The notes: a model not told the origin generated them from the letters alone. A DNA stretch of 64,000 bases from Cyclobacterium plantarum (GCF_011290685.1 NZ_JAANYN010000002.1:917677-981676); one strand, 5' to 3'; positions 1 to 9,888 are shown, numbered from the stretch's first letter. Made by a program: numbers and translations.

Positions 1-1474
1 AGAGGTAGGCACCGTGCTCGAAGTAACCTTACCCGAACCAATTCTTCCGAACAGCACGGCAATTTTCAACTCTGAGTTTGAGGCTCAGGTACCGCTGCAG
101 GTAAGAAGGGCTGGCCGGGACAATGCCGAAGGGGTCAGGTATTCCATGGCACAATGGTATCCCAAGATGGCAAATTATGATGAGCAGGGATGGCATGCCA
201 ACCCTTACATAGGCAGGGAATTTTATGGTACCTGGGGCAATTTTGATGTTAAAATAACCATTGACAGGGAATATGTGCTGGGGGGGACCGGATACCTACA
301 GAATGCTGATGAAATAGGGCATGGCTACCAGGAGGATGGAAAAAATACGAGCCCATCTAAAGCAGCCAAACTTACCTGGCACTTTTATGCACCGCAGGTA
401 CATGATTTCATGTGGGCTGCCGACCCTGATTTCACCCATGACAAAATAACCATGGAAAATGGCATCACCATACACCACCTGTATATCAAAAATTCCAAAA
501 CAGAAAACAATTGGTCCAAACTGAAAGAGTTTACACCCAGGGCGATGGAATATTTTAGTGAAAACTATGGCCAATACCCCTACCAGCAATTTTCGGTCAT
601 CCAGGGAGGTGACGGAGGAATGGAATACCCCATGTCTACGCTTATTACCGGTCAGAGGTCTCTCGGCAGCCTGGTGGGTGTAATGGTACATGAATTGGCC
701 CACAGTTGGTTTCAAGGCGTTCTGGGCTCCAATGAATCTCTCTATCCCTGGATGGATGAAGGATTTACCACCTTTGCCAGTAACTGGTGCATGGCGGCTA
801 TTTTTACAGAAGAACCGTCCGGATTTCCACAAAGAGGTGCCTATGTGAGCTATGAAAGACTGGCAAAATCCGGATTGGAAGAGCCGATGGCCACGCATGC
901 GGATCATTTTCATACCAATACAGCTTATGGTGCCGCCGCCTATTCCAAAGGAGCCCTCTTTTTATCCCAAATGGGCTATATCATAGGTGAAGATATCAGG
1001 GATCAGGCCATGTTGAGGTATTGGGAAGAGTGGAAATTCAAGCATCCCAATGCCAACGATATTACCAGGGTAATGGAAAAGGCAAGTGGTTTGGAACTCG
1101 ATTGGTTCAAGGAATATTGGGTATATACCACCAAAACAATTGATTATGCGATAGCTGGGGTAGAAGAAACAAATGGCAAAACAAAAATAACCCTCCAAAG
1201 AAAGGGACTGATGCCCATGCCCATCGATTTATTGATCAAGTATGCGGATGGAAATCAGGAAAGCGTTTACCTGCCCCTGACCATTATGCGGGGTATAAAG
1301 GCCGAAGAAGAAGGTTTTGCGAAAAGAATCCTTACCCAAAGATGGCCCTGGACACATACGAATGCAGAAATCCTGCTCGATCAGCCCATTTCAGCGATCC
1401 AAAGCATCATTATAGACCCCTCACAAAGATTGGCAGATATCAATCGAGAAGACAATGAGTGGGTAAAAGAATAG
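1..1474 (+). CDS. M1 family metallopeptidase, 5' end cut by the window
   Basis: The frame is open to the left edge, so the N-terminus is missing; the GTG at 14 is an internal codon and not a credible start. Counting from that codon, the zinc site is HELAH (226-230) followed after 18 residues by E249, and a GGMEYPM segment (201-207) matches the substrate-binding GxMEN region of M1 aminopeptidases. The enzyme should remove N-terminal residues from peptides, probably in the periplasm; the signal peptide is out of view. About 490 residues remain of a family usually over 600. It converges on the porin-like gene, with a strong hairpin between. The family call is firm, the substrate unknown. Confidence 0.93.
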   Translation, partial: EVGTVLEVTLPEPILPNSTAIFNSEFEAQVPLQVRRAGRDNAEGVRYSMAQWYPKMANYDEQGWHANPYIGREFYGTWGNFDVKITIDREYVLGGTGYLQNADEIGHGYQEDGKNTSPSKAAKLTWHFYAPQVHDFMWAADPDFTHDKITMENGITIHHLYIKNSKTENNWSKLKEFTPRAMEYFSENYGQYPYQQFSVIQGGDGGMEYPMSTLITGQRSLGSLVGVMVHELAHSWFQGVLGSNESLYPWMDEGFTTFASNWCMAAIFTEEPSGFPQRGAYVSYERLAKSGLEEPMATHADHFHTNTAYGAAAYSKGALFLSQMGYIIGEDIRDQAMLRYWEEWKFKHPNANDITRVMEKASGLELDWFKEYWVYTTKTIDYAIAGVEETNGKTKITLQRKGLMPMPIDLLIKYADGNQESVYLPLTIMRGIKAEEEGFAKRILTQRWPWTHTNAEILLDQPISAIQSIIIDPSQRLADINREDNEWVKE

Positions 1475-1479
1475 ATTCC

Positions 1480-1519
1480 AAAACTGAAGGCTGGGTCAAA
1501 TTACCCGGCCTTTAGTTTT
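1480..1519. terminator. Bidirectional intrinsic terminator
   Basis: Arms of about 17 bp pair across a 6-nt loop with only two mismatches, both G-U wobbles on one strand. The stem starts in an A-run and ends in a T-run, so it can stop transcripts from both sides. It sits between the convergent M1 peptidase and porin-like genes. Confidence 0.75.
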
Positions 1520-1536
1520 GCCTTTCGGAAAACCAG

Positions 1537-2859
1537 TTATTCTATCCGCAACTGGTATTGCAGGACAAAAGCGTTTCTTCTTGTGGTTTCGATCAGCTTA
1601 CCTTCTCCTGAAAAATCAAAAACCGGCCTGTTCTGAAAGGCCAGGGTTATTTTTGAAGCCTGCCCATTCAACAAAAAATTAACCCCACCTTCAAAATAAG
1701 ATACAGGATCGTCCAATCGCTGGTATTGTGAATATTGTCCTGAGATAAAAGGCTGGATTTTTTCCTTTCTCTCAGGAATTTTCCACAAAAATCCCCCCTG
1801 AAAATACACCGTGTGCCCGGTACCGATGGCAGGCCAGGAATTGCCTGATCCATTGAATGTCCCCTTTTCATTTACTCCCCTGCCCACATTGTTAAACCCT
1901 ATCAACCGCAGGTAATCGGGACCAAAATCATAGTAAAAATAACCTGTATAAAAAGTCAATGCCTTATTCTTTGGTAAAGGCAATTCCCCAAAAAGATCAA
2001 TCGCCATCAGGTTTATAAAAGTCGTTATTGTATCGGCTTTCGTATTGAGGTGCCACATGGCATCATTTTGCCTTTCAAAACCCATTCCCAAAGCTAAAAG
2101 CTTCCTTTCACCATCATAGGTTCCGGAATGAAAAGGAGAATGATTACTTTCCTTTTCAAAAAATTGGTGTTTCAGATAAAAAGCGGTTTGCATGCCTGGT
2201 TTAACATTGGCAAAAGTAGAAATTGCCGAAATCCCTGTATTTTCAACCGGAGCATAGGGCCTGCTGAATACCCACCTGTAATCCCATTTACCCACCTGCC
2301 CTTTAAGGTAGGCACTTAATTTCCGTAGAATATTATCGGTTTGATTGACGGTTGGTATCATGAATGGGGAAACATCCAGTGTCAACATTTTACTCGTTAG
2401 GGGTGCGGCATACCTGGAAGTACCATTCCAACCCGACTGCCCTCCTCCTACCGTAAGAAATTGGTGCAGGCGGTGATCTACATAAAAATCAAGAAGCCGG
2501 ATTTCACCGGATCGCGCAGTCAGGTAATTGATGTTATTTTGCCCAAGGGTCATGGTAATGTTGGTTTTTTCCCTGATCCTGGCATAGGTCTGAAAACGAA
2601 TCCTTCTTACAGAGATATCGAAAAAGGACGAGGAAGCCTGTCCATTGATCAAGGTGCCCGGATTATTCTCGTTCAGTCGCATCCAGAGCTGTCCTGTAAG
2701 CCTCAGTCCGGCATAGGAACTGCTGTCGGTTTCCAAATACACGCGCAAGGCTTGTTGTTGGGCCCCGGAAGCCATTGGAAAGCCTAATAAAAACAGAAAA
2801 AGTAAGAAAACACCGACAAAGATATTTTCAGACAGTTTATGGGATTCAAAAAAATGCAT
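1537..2859 (-). CDS. Porin-like outer-membrane beta-barrel protein
   Basis: A 440-aa protein with a hydrophobic signal peptide and probable cleavage after ASGA (residue 33). The mature part consists of alternating polar/aromatic strands rich in Tyr, Phe and Gly, with many strand-turn patterns through to a C-terminal strand, as in OprP/OprO-type porins and other uncharacterised Bacteroidota barrels. It would sit in the outer membrane; no substrate can be read from the sequence. It stands alone and converges on the M1 peptidase. The barrel call is by pattern, not by a diagnostic motif. Confidence 0.7.
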   Translation of the reverse strand: MHFFESHKLSENIFVGVFLLFLFLLGFPMASGAQQQALRVYLETDSSSYAGLRLTGQLWMRLNENNPGTLINGQASSSFFDISVRRIRFQTYARIREKTNITMTLGQNNINYLTARSGEIRLLDFYVDHRLHQFLTVGGGQSGWNGTSRYAAPLTSKMLTLDVSPFMIPTVNQTDNILRKLSAYLKGQVGKWDYRWVFSRPYAPVENTGISAISTFANVKPGMQTAFYLKHQFFEKESNHSPFHSGTYDGERKLLALGMGFERQNDAMWHLNTKADTITTFINLMAIDLFGELPLPKNKALTFYTGYFYYDFGPDYLRLIGFNNVGRGVNEKGTFNGSGNSWPAIGTGHTVYFQGGFLWKIPERKEKIQPFISGQYSQYQRLDDPVSYFEGGVNFLLNGQASKITLAFQNRPVFDFSGEGKLIETTRRNAFVLQYQLRIE

Positions 2860-3342
2860 TTTATTGTTTTCCGTTACACAGGTTCATGCTTAAAATTAAG
2901 GAATTATACTTAATTTTAAACATGATATTGTGTAAAGTCCAAAGGAACAAGTTGAATCAAACCGAACTGCTGAATGTGTCTGATGGAGAAGCACTGAGCA
3001 AGCCAAATCCACCATGTACCTGACCCTATGAACAATCCCTGGATAAAATGGCTTGCCACTTTAGTGTGGTTTGCAGTTGTCGCTCAGTTTTTTCTCATTA
3101 CAGGAAAATATTTGGTCAAAACCAAATCTTATTAATCTTGTATTTTCAGCCAGTTTAATTCCCTGTACTGACAATTCCATTATTTACCAGCATGCCCTCC
3201 CATTTATGTTTTTTTTATACCATCCAACCGTTTAAAAAACCAGTCAATGAAAAATAAATTGCCAAGTTTTGTTTAAAATTTTGGGAATTGATCATAATCC
3301 TGATTAAATTAAACCACCATTATAACCAAAACCAATACAGAT
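2860..3342. other. Intergenic stretch with one short ORF
   Basis: AT-rich DNA between the porin-like gene and the small secreted protein. Apart from the 35-codon ORF at 3028 I see no gene, RNA or convincing terminator. Confidence 0.5.
3028..3135 (+). pseudogene. 35-codon membrane ORF, possible Pr6Pr-family N-terminal remnant
   Basis: ATG to TAA encodes a short peptide with one hydrophobic segment containing WFAVVAQFFL. This resembles, from memory, the first transmembrane helix of Pr6Pr-family membrane proteins (W-F-A-x-x-x-Q-F). Nothing downstream in any frame clearly continues that family, so it may be a degraded start, a small membrane protein, or chance. The similarity needs a profile search; confidence is low. 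Confidence 0.25.
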
Positions 3343-3693
3343 ATGAAGTTGATGATTTTACTATGCGGTCTTGCTTTTATTTCTATTCATGTACAGGCAC
3401 AATCTGATTTGGAACTGGAGAAGCGTACAACGGATAAAGATTATCACTTCCAGGAATATGATGCCCTGCAATTTGAAGCAATTAATTCTGACATTTCTAC
3501 CACTACTTTTCTGGCCAAAGATTTGCCCTATGAGAAATCTCCCAGTCCTCGGGCACCAATGGGGAACTACAAAGATTTTAAAATCATTAAAATAAAGCTA
3601 CCGGTAGATATTGATCTGAATTCACTGGAAGTGGGTACTCTTCCCAAAAAGGACATCAAAGAATATTTGGTAAAAAGGGACATCAAACCCTAG
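3343..3693 (+). CDS. Small secreted protein of unknown function
   Basis: A 116-aa protein with a clear signal peptide (residues 1-19, cleavage VQA|Q). The mature part is about 97 residues, mostly charged, with no cysteines and no domain I recognise. It has its own upstream spacer and is followed by a hairpin terminator, so it is probably monocistronic. It should be periplasmic or secreted. The coding call rests on the signal peptide and clean start/stop; function unknown. Confidence 0.65.
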   Translation: MKLMILLCGLAFISIHVQAQSDLELEKRTTDKDYHFQEYDALQFEAINSDISTTTFLAKDLPYEKSPSPRAPMGNYKDFKIIKIKLPVDIDLNSLEVGTLPKKDIKEYLVKRDIKP

Positions 3694-3739
3694 GTTCAAA
3701 CCTGTGCCAGATAAACGGGTAATCCGGTAGGATTTTTGA

Positions 3740-3777
3740 CTGACCCGGCTATTTGTAAAGCCCGGTCAGCCATTTTT
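3740..3777 (+). terminator. Intrinsic terminator after the small secreted protein
   Basis: Arms CTGACCCGGC and GCCCGGTCAG pair at 9 of 10 positions across a 10-nt loop and are followed by a T-run at 3773-3778. Confidence 0.65.
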
Positions 3778-4148
3778 TATTGCATTTTCACCTGTTAACA
3801 CCGGGGGATAATTTATTTATCGGCCATGCATAAAAATGCCCTCTCCCAATTTAGAATTAGAATGACCCGAATCATGGATTTGGAATTCTATTGCAAACCA
3901 ATCCCCAGGCCTCAACAATAAATCAGCCATTGTATTGGGCTTGTCGACCTCAGCATTGCTTTGTGCTGCATCAGTCTCCAAACCTCCTAATTTTTTTAAT
4001 TACAGCCTTTCCCGATACACGACAAGCGATTGCGAAACATGGTCCGGGATACTGGAATAAACCTTTTACCGATACACCCTGTACCATCCCGTTTTTCGCT
4101 TTTGAATATTGGATTTCCTGGTTAAATTGAAAAAAAATAGCCAAAAAA
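3778..4148. other. Intergenic stretch before the GH31 gene
   Basis: No supported gene. A 79-codon open frame at 3891-4130 has no signal, domain or initiation context and is not called. The promoter of the GH31 gene must lie here, but I see no clear TAnnTTTG element. Confidence 0.5.
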
Positions 4149-6560
4149 ATGCAAAAGAACGAAGCTTATCCGAAAGTGCCTGGCAAACTAAAAAACTACC
4201 GCCTGACGCCCACAGGTATTTCAGGACAAACGGAGAACAGTATATTTCAGATTCAGGTTTATGCGGACAATACTTTCAGGATTCAGGTTAGTTTAAAAAA
4301 AACTTTTCAACCCAACCCCTATTCTGTGGTAGCCGAAGCGAATGAGAATGCATATTCTTTTGAGGATCAGGATAAATTCCTTTTTTTAAAAACCACCAAA
4401 ATCCATTTGTCCGTCAGCAAGGAAAATTTTTCGCTTACTTTTAAAAATCCTTCAGGTCAGGTAATCAGCGAAGACGACCCCAATTATGGGATTCATTGGT
4501 TGGGTACAGAGGTCAGTAATTATAAAAAGCTACAGGAATGGGAAAAATTCATCGGCCTTGGCGAAAAAACAGGAGGTTTAAACAGATATGGGCAAACCTA
4601 TACTCACTGGAACACAGACCATTTTGCCTATGGCACAGGGGATGATCCTTTATACCTTTCCATACCTTTTTTTATGGGGTTGCATCACGGGCTCAGTTAT
4701 GGAATATTTTTTGACAACACCCACAAAACAACTTTTAATTTTGGTGCCGGGAACAACCGTTACGCTTACTATTCAGCAGAAGATGGGGATTTGGATTACT
4801 ACTTTTTTCACGATCAAAACATTGCCGACATCATTACTGCCTTCTCTTATTTGACAGGAAAGCCGGAACTTCCCCAGAAATGGGCCCTGGGGTACCAGCA
4901 ATGCCGGTATTCCTATTACCCTGACAAAGATGTGATTCGACTGGCACAAACCTTCAGGGATAAAGGCATCCCAGCAGATGTGATTTATCTGGACATACAC
5001 CATATGGAGAAGTACAAGGTTTTTACCTTCGATGGAAATAATTTTCCCGACCCCTCATCCATGATCAGCTACCTCAAAAAATCAGGATTTAAGGTAGTAG
5101 TAATACTTGACCCGGGAATAAAAGTCGATGAAGACTATACTCCTTATCTGGAAGGAAAATCTAAAAACCTATTTTTAAAGTATCCGGATGGAGAGATTTA
5201 CCAGGGTCAGGTATGGCCAGGCTGGTGCGCCTTCCCTGACTTTACGCTTGCCCAAACGAGAGATTGGTGGGCGGAAAAATTAAAATTTTATACTGATTTG
5301 GGGGTAGATGGGTTCTGGACAGATATGAACGAACCTGCCACCTGGGGCCAAACCATACCCAATTTGGTACAATTCGACTTTGAGGGTGTGGGGGGAAACC
5401 ATAAAAAAAGCCGAAATGTGTATGGGCTTCAGATGGCGAGAAGCACCTCAGAGGGACAACAAAAGCAACACCCTGAATCCAGACCTTTTGTCCTGACCCG
5501 ATCGGGATTTGCCGGAGTTCAGCGACATGCTGCGGTGTGGACAGGGGATAATGTATCTAATGATGAACACATGCTGGCCGGCATCAGACTGGTAAACAGT
5601 CTTGGATTAAGCGGCGTACCATTTTCCGGGTATGATATCGGTGGCTTTGTAGGAAACTGTTCACCGGAACTATTTGCCAGATGGATCAGTATTGCGGCAT
5701 TTTGTCCCTTTTTCCGCGCCCATACCATGATCAACAGCCATGCTTCCGAGCCCTGGTCTTTTGGCGAGGAGGTAGAGGGCATTGCCAGAAATTATATCCG
5801 CTTGCGATACAAGTTGATGCCATTAATTTACACTGCGTTTTATCAATCCAGCCAAAACGGATTGCCTGTGGCAAAAAGTCTTGCCCTGGTTTATCCCTTT
5901 GATGACAAAGTATACCATGGAGCTTATGAAAACCAATACCTGTTTTGCGATTCCCTGTTGATAGCCCCGGTAGAAAGTTATAAAATCATCACCAAAATCT
6001 ATCTGCCAGAGGGTGACTGGTACCATTTTTTCTCGGACAAAAAGACCAGGGGAGGTCAGGAAGTCTTCTGGGATTGCCCGCTTGATTACTTACCGGTATT
6101 TGTAGCAGCAGGTTCCATTCTGCTCATGCAATCTGCCATTCAATATGTTGATGACATGCATGATGGAAGATTAAAAATACATGTATATAAAGGAAAAGGC
6201 TTACAAAGCCAAGACCTGTATGAAGATGATGGAAAAAGCCGCCAATACCTGAACGGAAAATTCTCCAAAAGAACCATTCGGATGGACCATGACCATGGAG
6301 TCCTCACGATAGGAGCAGCAACAGGAGAATTTACAAGCTCCTTTAAGAAAACTAAAATTTACTTTCATGGCTTTTCTGAACAGGTTGCAATCGTCCGGGG
6401 TCAGGAGCAAAAAATGCAAGCTAACAACATCGCATTCCTGGATGAGATTTCGGAATTTGACCCTCTGCCTGTGGGAGAACATGCCTTTCAGATCTGTAAA
6501 TCCGTTCCTGCAATAACAATTGACCTCGATACCCAAGAACAGCTGATACAACTCAGGTAA
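4149..6560 (+). CDS. GH31 family alpha-glucosidase-type glycoside hydrolase
   Basis: An 803-aa glycoside hydrolase. The GH31 signature WTDMNEP carries the nucleophile D392, and WTGDN carries the acid/base D467. The upstream TIM-barrel strands (GYQQCRYSYYPD, ADVIYLDIHH) and the downstream GYDIGGF segment fit the family. There is no signal peptide, so it is probably cytoplasmic and acts on alpha-linked glucosides, though GH31 also includes alpha-xylosidases and transglycosidases. The ATG at 4149 follows an A-rich leader and gives full family length. It is not in a visible operon and converges on the M48 gene with only 14 nt between. Confidence 0.95.
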   Translation: MQKNEAYPKVPGKLKNYRLTPTGISGQTENSIFQIQVYADNTFRIQVSLKKTFQPNPYSVVAEANENAYSFEDQDKFLFLKTTKIHLSVSKENFSLTFKNPSGQVISEDDPNYGIHWLGTEVSNYKKLQEWEKFIGLGEKTGGLNRYGQTYTHWNTDHFAYGTGDDPLYLSIPFFMGLHHGLSYGIFFDNTHKTTFNFGAGNNRYAYYSAEDGDLDYYFFHDQNIADIITAFSYLTGKPELPQKWALGYQQCRYSYYPDKDVIRLAQTFRDKGIPADVIYLDIHHMEKYKVFTFDGNNFPDPSSMISYLKKSGFKVVVILDPGIKVDEDYTPYLEGKSKNLFLKYPDGEIYQGQVWPGWCAFPDFTLAQTRDWWAEKLKFYTDLGVDGFWTDMNEPATWGQTIPNLVQFDFEGVGGNHKKSRNVYGLQMARSTSEGQQKQHPESRPFVLTRSGFAGVQRHAAVWTGDNVSNDEHMLAGIRLVNSLGLSGVPFSGYDIGGFVGNCSPELFARWISIAAFCPFFRAHTMINSHASEPWSFGEEVEGIARNYIRLRYKLMPLIYTAFYQSSQNGLPVAKSLALVYPFDDKVYHGAYENQYLFCDSLLIAPVESYKIITKIYLPEGDWYHFFSDKKTRGGQEVFWDCPLDYLPVFVAAGSILLMQSAIQYVDDMHDGRLKIHVYKGKGLQSQDLYEDDGKSRQYLNGKFSKRTIRMDHDHGVLTIGAATGEFTSSFKKTKIYFHGFSEQVAIVRGQEQKMQANNIAFLDEISEFDPLPVGEHAFQICKSVPAITIDLDTQEQLIQLR

Positions 6561-6574
6561 GCCGGATCGAAAAC

Positions 6575-7372
6575 TTAATTACTATTGTAGTACTTCAGGG
6601 CATCGTCCATTTGCTCATTCAACTTGTCAATTCTCCTTTCTGGACCAGGGTGGGTTGAAAGAAATTCCGGAGGTCTTTCTCCACCAGATTGTTCATTCAT
6701 CCTTTGCCAGAAAGCCGGCGCTTCCCTGGGATCAAACCCTGCCATGGCCATGAAAATAAGTCCCAATTGATCTGCTTCTAGTTCCTGATCCCTTGAGAAT
6801 TTCAACATTCCCACCTGACCACCTACACCAACGGCTTGTAAAAAAATGGTTTGGGTTAAACTGGGGTTTTCTCCCATGGCCGCCTGAAGGCCTCCCATAA
6901 GACCATTGGCTACCATCCCCTGAGACATTCTTTCCCGGGCATGATTGGCTATGGCATGGGCTACTTCATGGCCCATTACTACTGCAATTCCGGTTTCATC
7001 CTGACAAATGGGCAATATTCCTGTGTAGAAAGCCACTTTCCCTCCTGGCATACACCAGGCGTTGACCTGATCACTTTCCAATAAATTAAACTCCCAGGCG
7101 AAACCTTCTGTAATTTCGGGGTGCCCATTCTCATCCAGGTATTTTTCTACTGCTTCGGCAATCCGCCTTCCCACATTGACTACCTGTTTGCCCTTTGTTG
7201 TATTCGTCAACACCTTGCTTTCTTCCAACACTTGTCCATACTGGTCATAAGATAAAGGCAATACCTCCGCATTGCTCACAATGCTCAATTGCCTTCTGCC
7301 ACTTAAAGGCACTGTAGCACAGCTATAGACAATAAGCCCAAGAAAGATAAACGCAGCTATTTTTTTATACAT
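6575..7372 (-). CDS. M48 family zinc metalloprotease, lipoprotein
   Basis: A 265-aa protease from the ATG at 7372. An upstream in-frame ATG at 7405 would put 11 extra residues before the lipoprotein signal and is less likely. The signal has C18 as lipid-attachment site (IVYSC). The zinc site HEVAH is at 135-139, with the third ligand Glu in a DQELEADQLG segment further on. This matches the stand-alone periplasmic M48 (BepA/LoiP-like) proteins that process or degrade misassembled envelope proteins. It lacks the TPR tail of BepA and ends soon after the protease domain. Confidence 0.92.
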   Translation of the reverse strand: MYKKIAAFIFLGLIVYSCATVPLSGRRQLSIVSNAEVLPLSYDQYGQVLEESKVLTNTTKGKQVVNVGRRIAEAVEKYLDENGHPEITEGFAWEFNLLESDQVNAWCMPGGKVAFYTGILPICQDETGIAVVMGHEVAHAIANHARERMSQGMVANGLMGGLQAAMGENPSLTQTIFLQAVGVGGQVGMLKFSRDQELEADQLGLIFMAMAGFDPREAPAFWQRMNEQSGGERPPEFLSTHPGPERRIDKLNEQMDDALKYYNSN

Positions 7373-7557
7373 AATTATCGAGTCTAATAAGTTTTGTTGG
7401 TTCAAAAAAGATGCCAGATTAATTGTTTTTTTTTTAAAAAACCAATGTTTAAATATTGGGTATCAATCAAAATTATTCACAAATATAAAACATCTTACCA
7501 GCCAAACAGTTTACTTATTTAAGAAATTTCTAATTTAAACAATACCCTTAAAAGCTT

Positions 7558-9888
7558 ATGAAAAAGTACTATCAATTGTTGTTTTTAATGATAGGCATTG
7601 CAGGCACTATGTTTTTGCAATCCTGTGTAGACGAACAAAGTCCGGCAGATGCGCTGGAACTTTTAGGTAACAGCAGAACTTATCCCTTGAATCCGGTAGA
7701 TGGTTCCGGGATCAGTGGAAATGTTGTTTTTGAAGAAGGTGAAGAAGGTTACACCAAAGTAACCATCAATTTGAGCGGTACGCCCAATGGTGGTGCCCAT
7801 CCCGCCCACATTCATTTCAATTCAGCTGCTGAGGGTGGTGACATAGCCATTTCATTGGAACCTGTAAATGGATCCACTGGAACTAGTGTAACCCTGGTCA
7901 ACCAACAAGATGATGGCACCTACATCAATTACGAAGCATTAAGCTCATTTGAAGGTTATGTAAACGTACATTTGGCTTATGGGCAATTGGAAACGGTGGT
8001 GGCTCAGGGAGATATCGGGGGGAATGCCCTGGATGGAAACTCCAAAAGCTACAACCTGCTTACCAAAGATGTGGACGGTATTAGCGGTACCATCTTATTT
8101 GAGAAAAGTGTAGGGGGTTTTACAGTGGCCACAATCAACCTTAACGGGACACCAGATGGTGGTTCTCATCCAGCTCACATTCACGCCAACTCGGCAGCAG
8201 AAGGAGGAGGCATTCTGGTTTCGTTTAATCCTGTAGACGGCACAACAGGGACAAGTCGCACCATTATCCGAAACAATGATGCCGGTCAGCCCATTACCTT
8301 TGAGGAAATCATCAGCATGGATGGCTATGTAAATGTCCACCTCAGTGCAAGCAATCTGGGTACCATTGTCGCCCAGGGGGATATTGGAAGCAATGAATTG
8401 ACGGAAAACTTTAAAGAATACCCGCTTGGTGAACTGGCTGTTCCCGGCATCAGTGGTTCTATTATCTTCAAAGAAAGGTTGAACGGCTTTACATTGGCCA
8501 GCATTAAACTGGATAATACCCCTGAAGGGGGCATGCACCCGGCACATATTCATGCCAACTCCGCTGCTGAAGGTGGTGGGATTATTGTTTCTTTTAATCC
8601 TGTAAACGGTACCACCGGAACAAGTGAGACCACTATCCGGGAGCTCGACAACGGCCAGCCACTTACTTACAATCAAATCCTTGATCTGGATGGATATGTG
8701 AACGTACATCTTTCCATGAATCAGCTTTCCACCATAGTAGCCCAGGGGGATATTGGAGCAAACGAATTGACCGGAATGAGTTACAGTTATATGCTCAACG
8801 AAATGGCAGTACCAGGTATAGCCGGTTCTATAACTTTTGAAGAAAGGAAAAACGGGTTTTCCCTGGCCACCATCATGCTGAACAACACACCGGAAGGCGG
8901 CATGCATCCGGCACATATTCACGCCAATTCGGCTGCTGAAGGCGGAGGGATCATCGTTTCTTTCAATCCTGTTAATGGAACAACAGGGATGAGCAAAACT
9001 ACAATAAGGGCCCTTGACAGTGGGGAGCCATTGACTTATGATGCCATCATGGATATGAATGGTTATGTCAATGTTCATTTGTCGATGAACCAGCTGAATG
9101 TCATTGTAGCGCAGGGGGACATCGGAGGTAATGAGTTGACAGGAATGTCTAAAATGTATCCTTTAAATGAGTTGGCTGTTCCTGGTATAGATGGATCTGT
9201 CACATTCGAGGAAAGGAAGAATGGCTTCTCGCTAGCCACCATCATGCTGAACAACACACCAGATGGAGGCGTACATCCGGCCCATATTCACGCCAATTCG
9301 GCTGCTGAAGGCGGGGGAATCATTGTCTCTTTCAATCCTGTAAACGGAACCACCGGAATGAGCAAAACCACGATAAGGGCTTTAGATGGTGGATCCGCAT
9401 TAACTTATGAGGAGATTCTGGATATAGACGGATATGTGAATGTACACTTATCAATGGCCAACCTGGGAACGATAGTCGCTCAGGGAGATATCGGGGGAAA
9501 TGAATTAACGGGAAATACCACCAGCTATGATTTGGATGAACTGGCAGTTCCGGGCATCAGCGGTACCATCACTTTCAGTGAAAGAAACAATGGATTTACA
9601 CTTGCCACTATCAGTTTGATGAATACTCCGGATGGCGGCATCCATCCCGCACACATCCATGCCAATTCGGCTGCTGAGGGTGGTGGAATCATCGTCTCTT
9701 TTAATCCGGTAAATGGAAGCACGGGTATGAGCGTTACCAATATCAGGGCCTTGGATAATGGCTCGACACTAAGCTATTCGGATATTTTAACCATTGATGG
9801 TTATGTCAATGTTCACCTTTCCATGGATGCACTTGGAACAATCGTAAGTCAGGGGAATATCGGTAGTAATGCAGCTGTAACGATTTAA
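7558..9888 (+). CDS. Lipoprotein with six tandem CHRD domains
   Basis: A 776-aa protein with a lipoprotein signal (C23, FLQSC). Residue 38 to the end is six CHRD-domain units, each exactly 123 residues. Every unit carries HPAHIH, NSAAEGG, GYVNVHL and VxQGxIG blocks; the histidine-rich HPAHIH motif is constant. CHRD domains occur in chordin and in many bacterial surface proteins, and no biochemical role is established for the bacterial forms. Repeats 3-6 resemble one another most, and repeat 1 is the most divergent. It should be surface- or periplasm-anchored. It is followed by a terminator and appears monocistronic. Confidence 0.93.
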   Translation: MKKYYQLLFLMIGIAGTMFLQSCVDEQSPADALELLGNSRTYPLNPVDGSGISGNVVFEEGEEGYTKVTINLSGTPNGGAHPAHIHFNSAAEGGDIAISLEPVNGSTGTSVTLVNQQDDGTYINYEALSSFEGYVNVHLAYGQLETVVAQGDIGGNALDGNSKSYNLLTKDVDGISGTILFEKSVGGFTVATINLNGTPDGGSHPAHIHANSAAEGGGILVSFNPVDGTTGTSRTIIRNNDAGQPITFEEIISMDGYVNVHLSASNLGTIVAQGDIGSNELTENFKEYPLGELAVPGISGSIIFKERLNGFTLASIKLDNTPEGGMHPAHIHANSAAEGGGIIVSFNPVNGTTGTSETTIRELDNGQPLTYNQILDLDGYVNVHLSMNQLSTIVAQGDIGANELTGMSYSYMLNEMAVPGIAGSITFEERKNGFSLATIMLNNTPEGGMHPAHIHANSAAEGGGIIVSFNPVNGTTGMSKTTIRALDSGEPLTYDAIMDMNGYVNVHLSMNQLNVIVAQGDIGGNELTGMSKMYPLNELAVPGIDGSVTFEERKNGFSLATIMLNNTPDGGVHPAHIHANSAAEGGGIIVSFNPVNGTTGMSKTTIRALDGGSALTYEEILDIDGYVNVHLSMANLGTIVAQGDIGGNELTGNTTSYDLDELAVPGISGTITFSERNNGFTLATISLMNTPDGGIHPAHIHANSAAEGGGIIVSFNPVNGSTGMSVTNIRALDNGSTLSYSDILTIDGYVNVHLSMDALGTIVSQGNIGSNAAVTI
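7669..9882 (+). repeat. Six direct repeats of exactly 369 bp
   Basis: Repeat starts at 7669, 8038, 8407, 8776, 9145 and 9514 keep a strict 369-bp register with no insertion or deletion. The most conserved DNA is the block encoding HPAHIHANSAAEGGG. These are coding repeats of the CHRD protein, not a CRISPR array. Confidence 0.95.

Noticed and set aside
296..913. 205-codon ORF opposite the M1 peptidase
   Set aside because: Overlaps the zinc-site region of a clear peptidase on the other strand and has no coding features of its own.
3891..4130. 79-codon ORF before the GH31 gene
   Set aside because: No signal peptide, domain or plausible initiation region, and composition like the surrounding spacer.
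8095..9078. Long antisense ORF (327 codons) inside the CHRD gene
   Set aside because: It is the complement of the periodic CHRD repeats, so its length follows from the repeats. It has no signal, no domain and no start context.
7669..9882. Regular repeats that could suggest a CRISPR array
   Set aside because: The period is 369 bp, the units are continuous coding sequence, and there are no spacers or cas genes.
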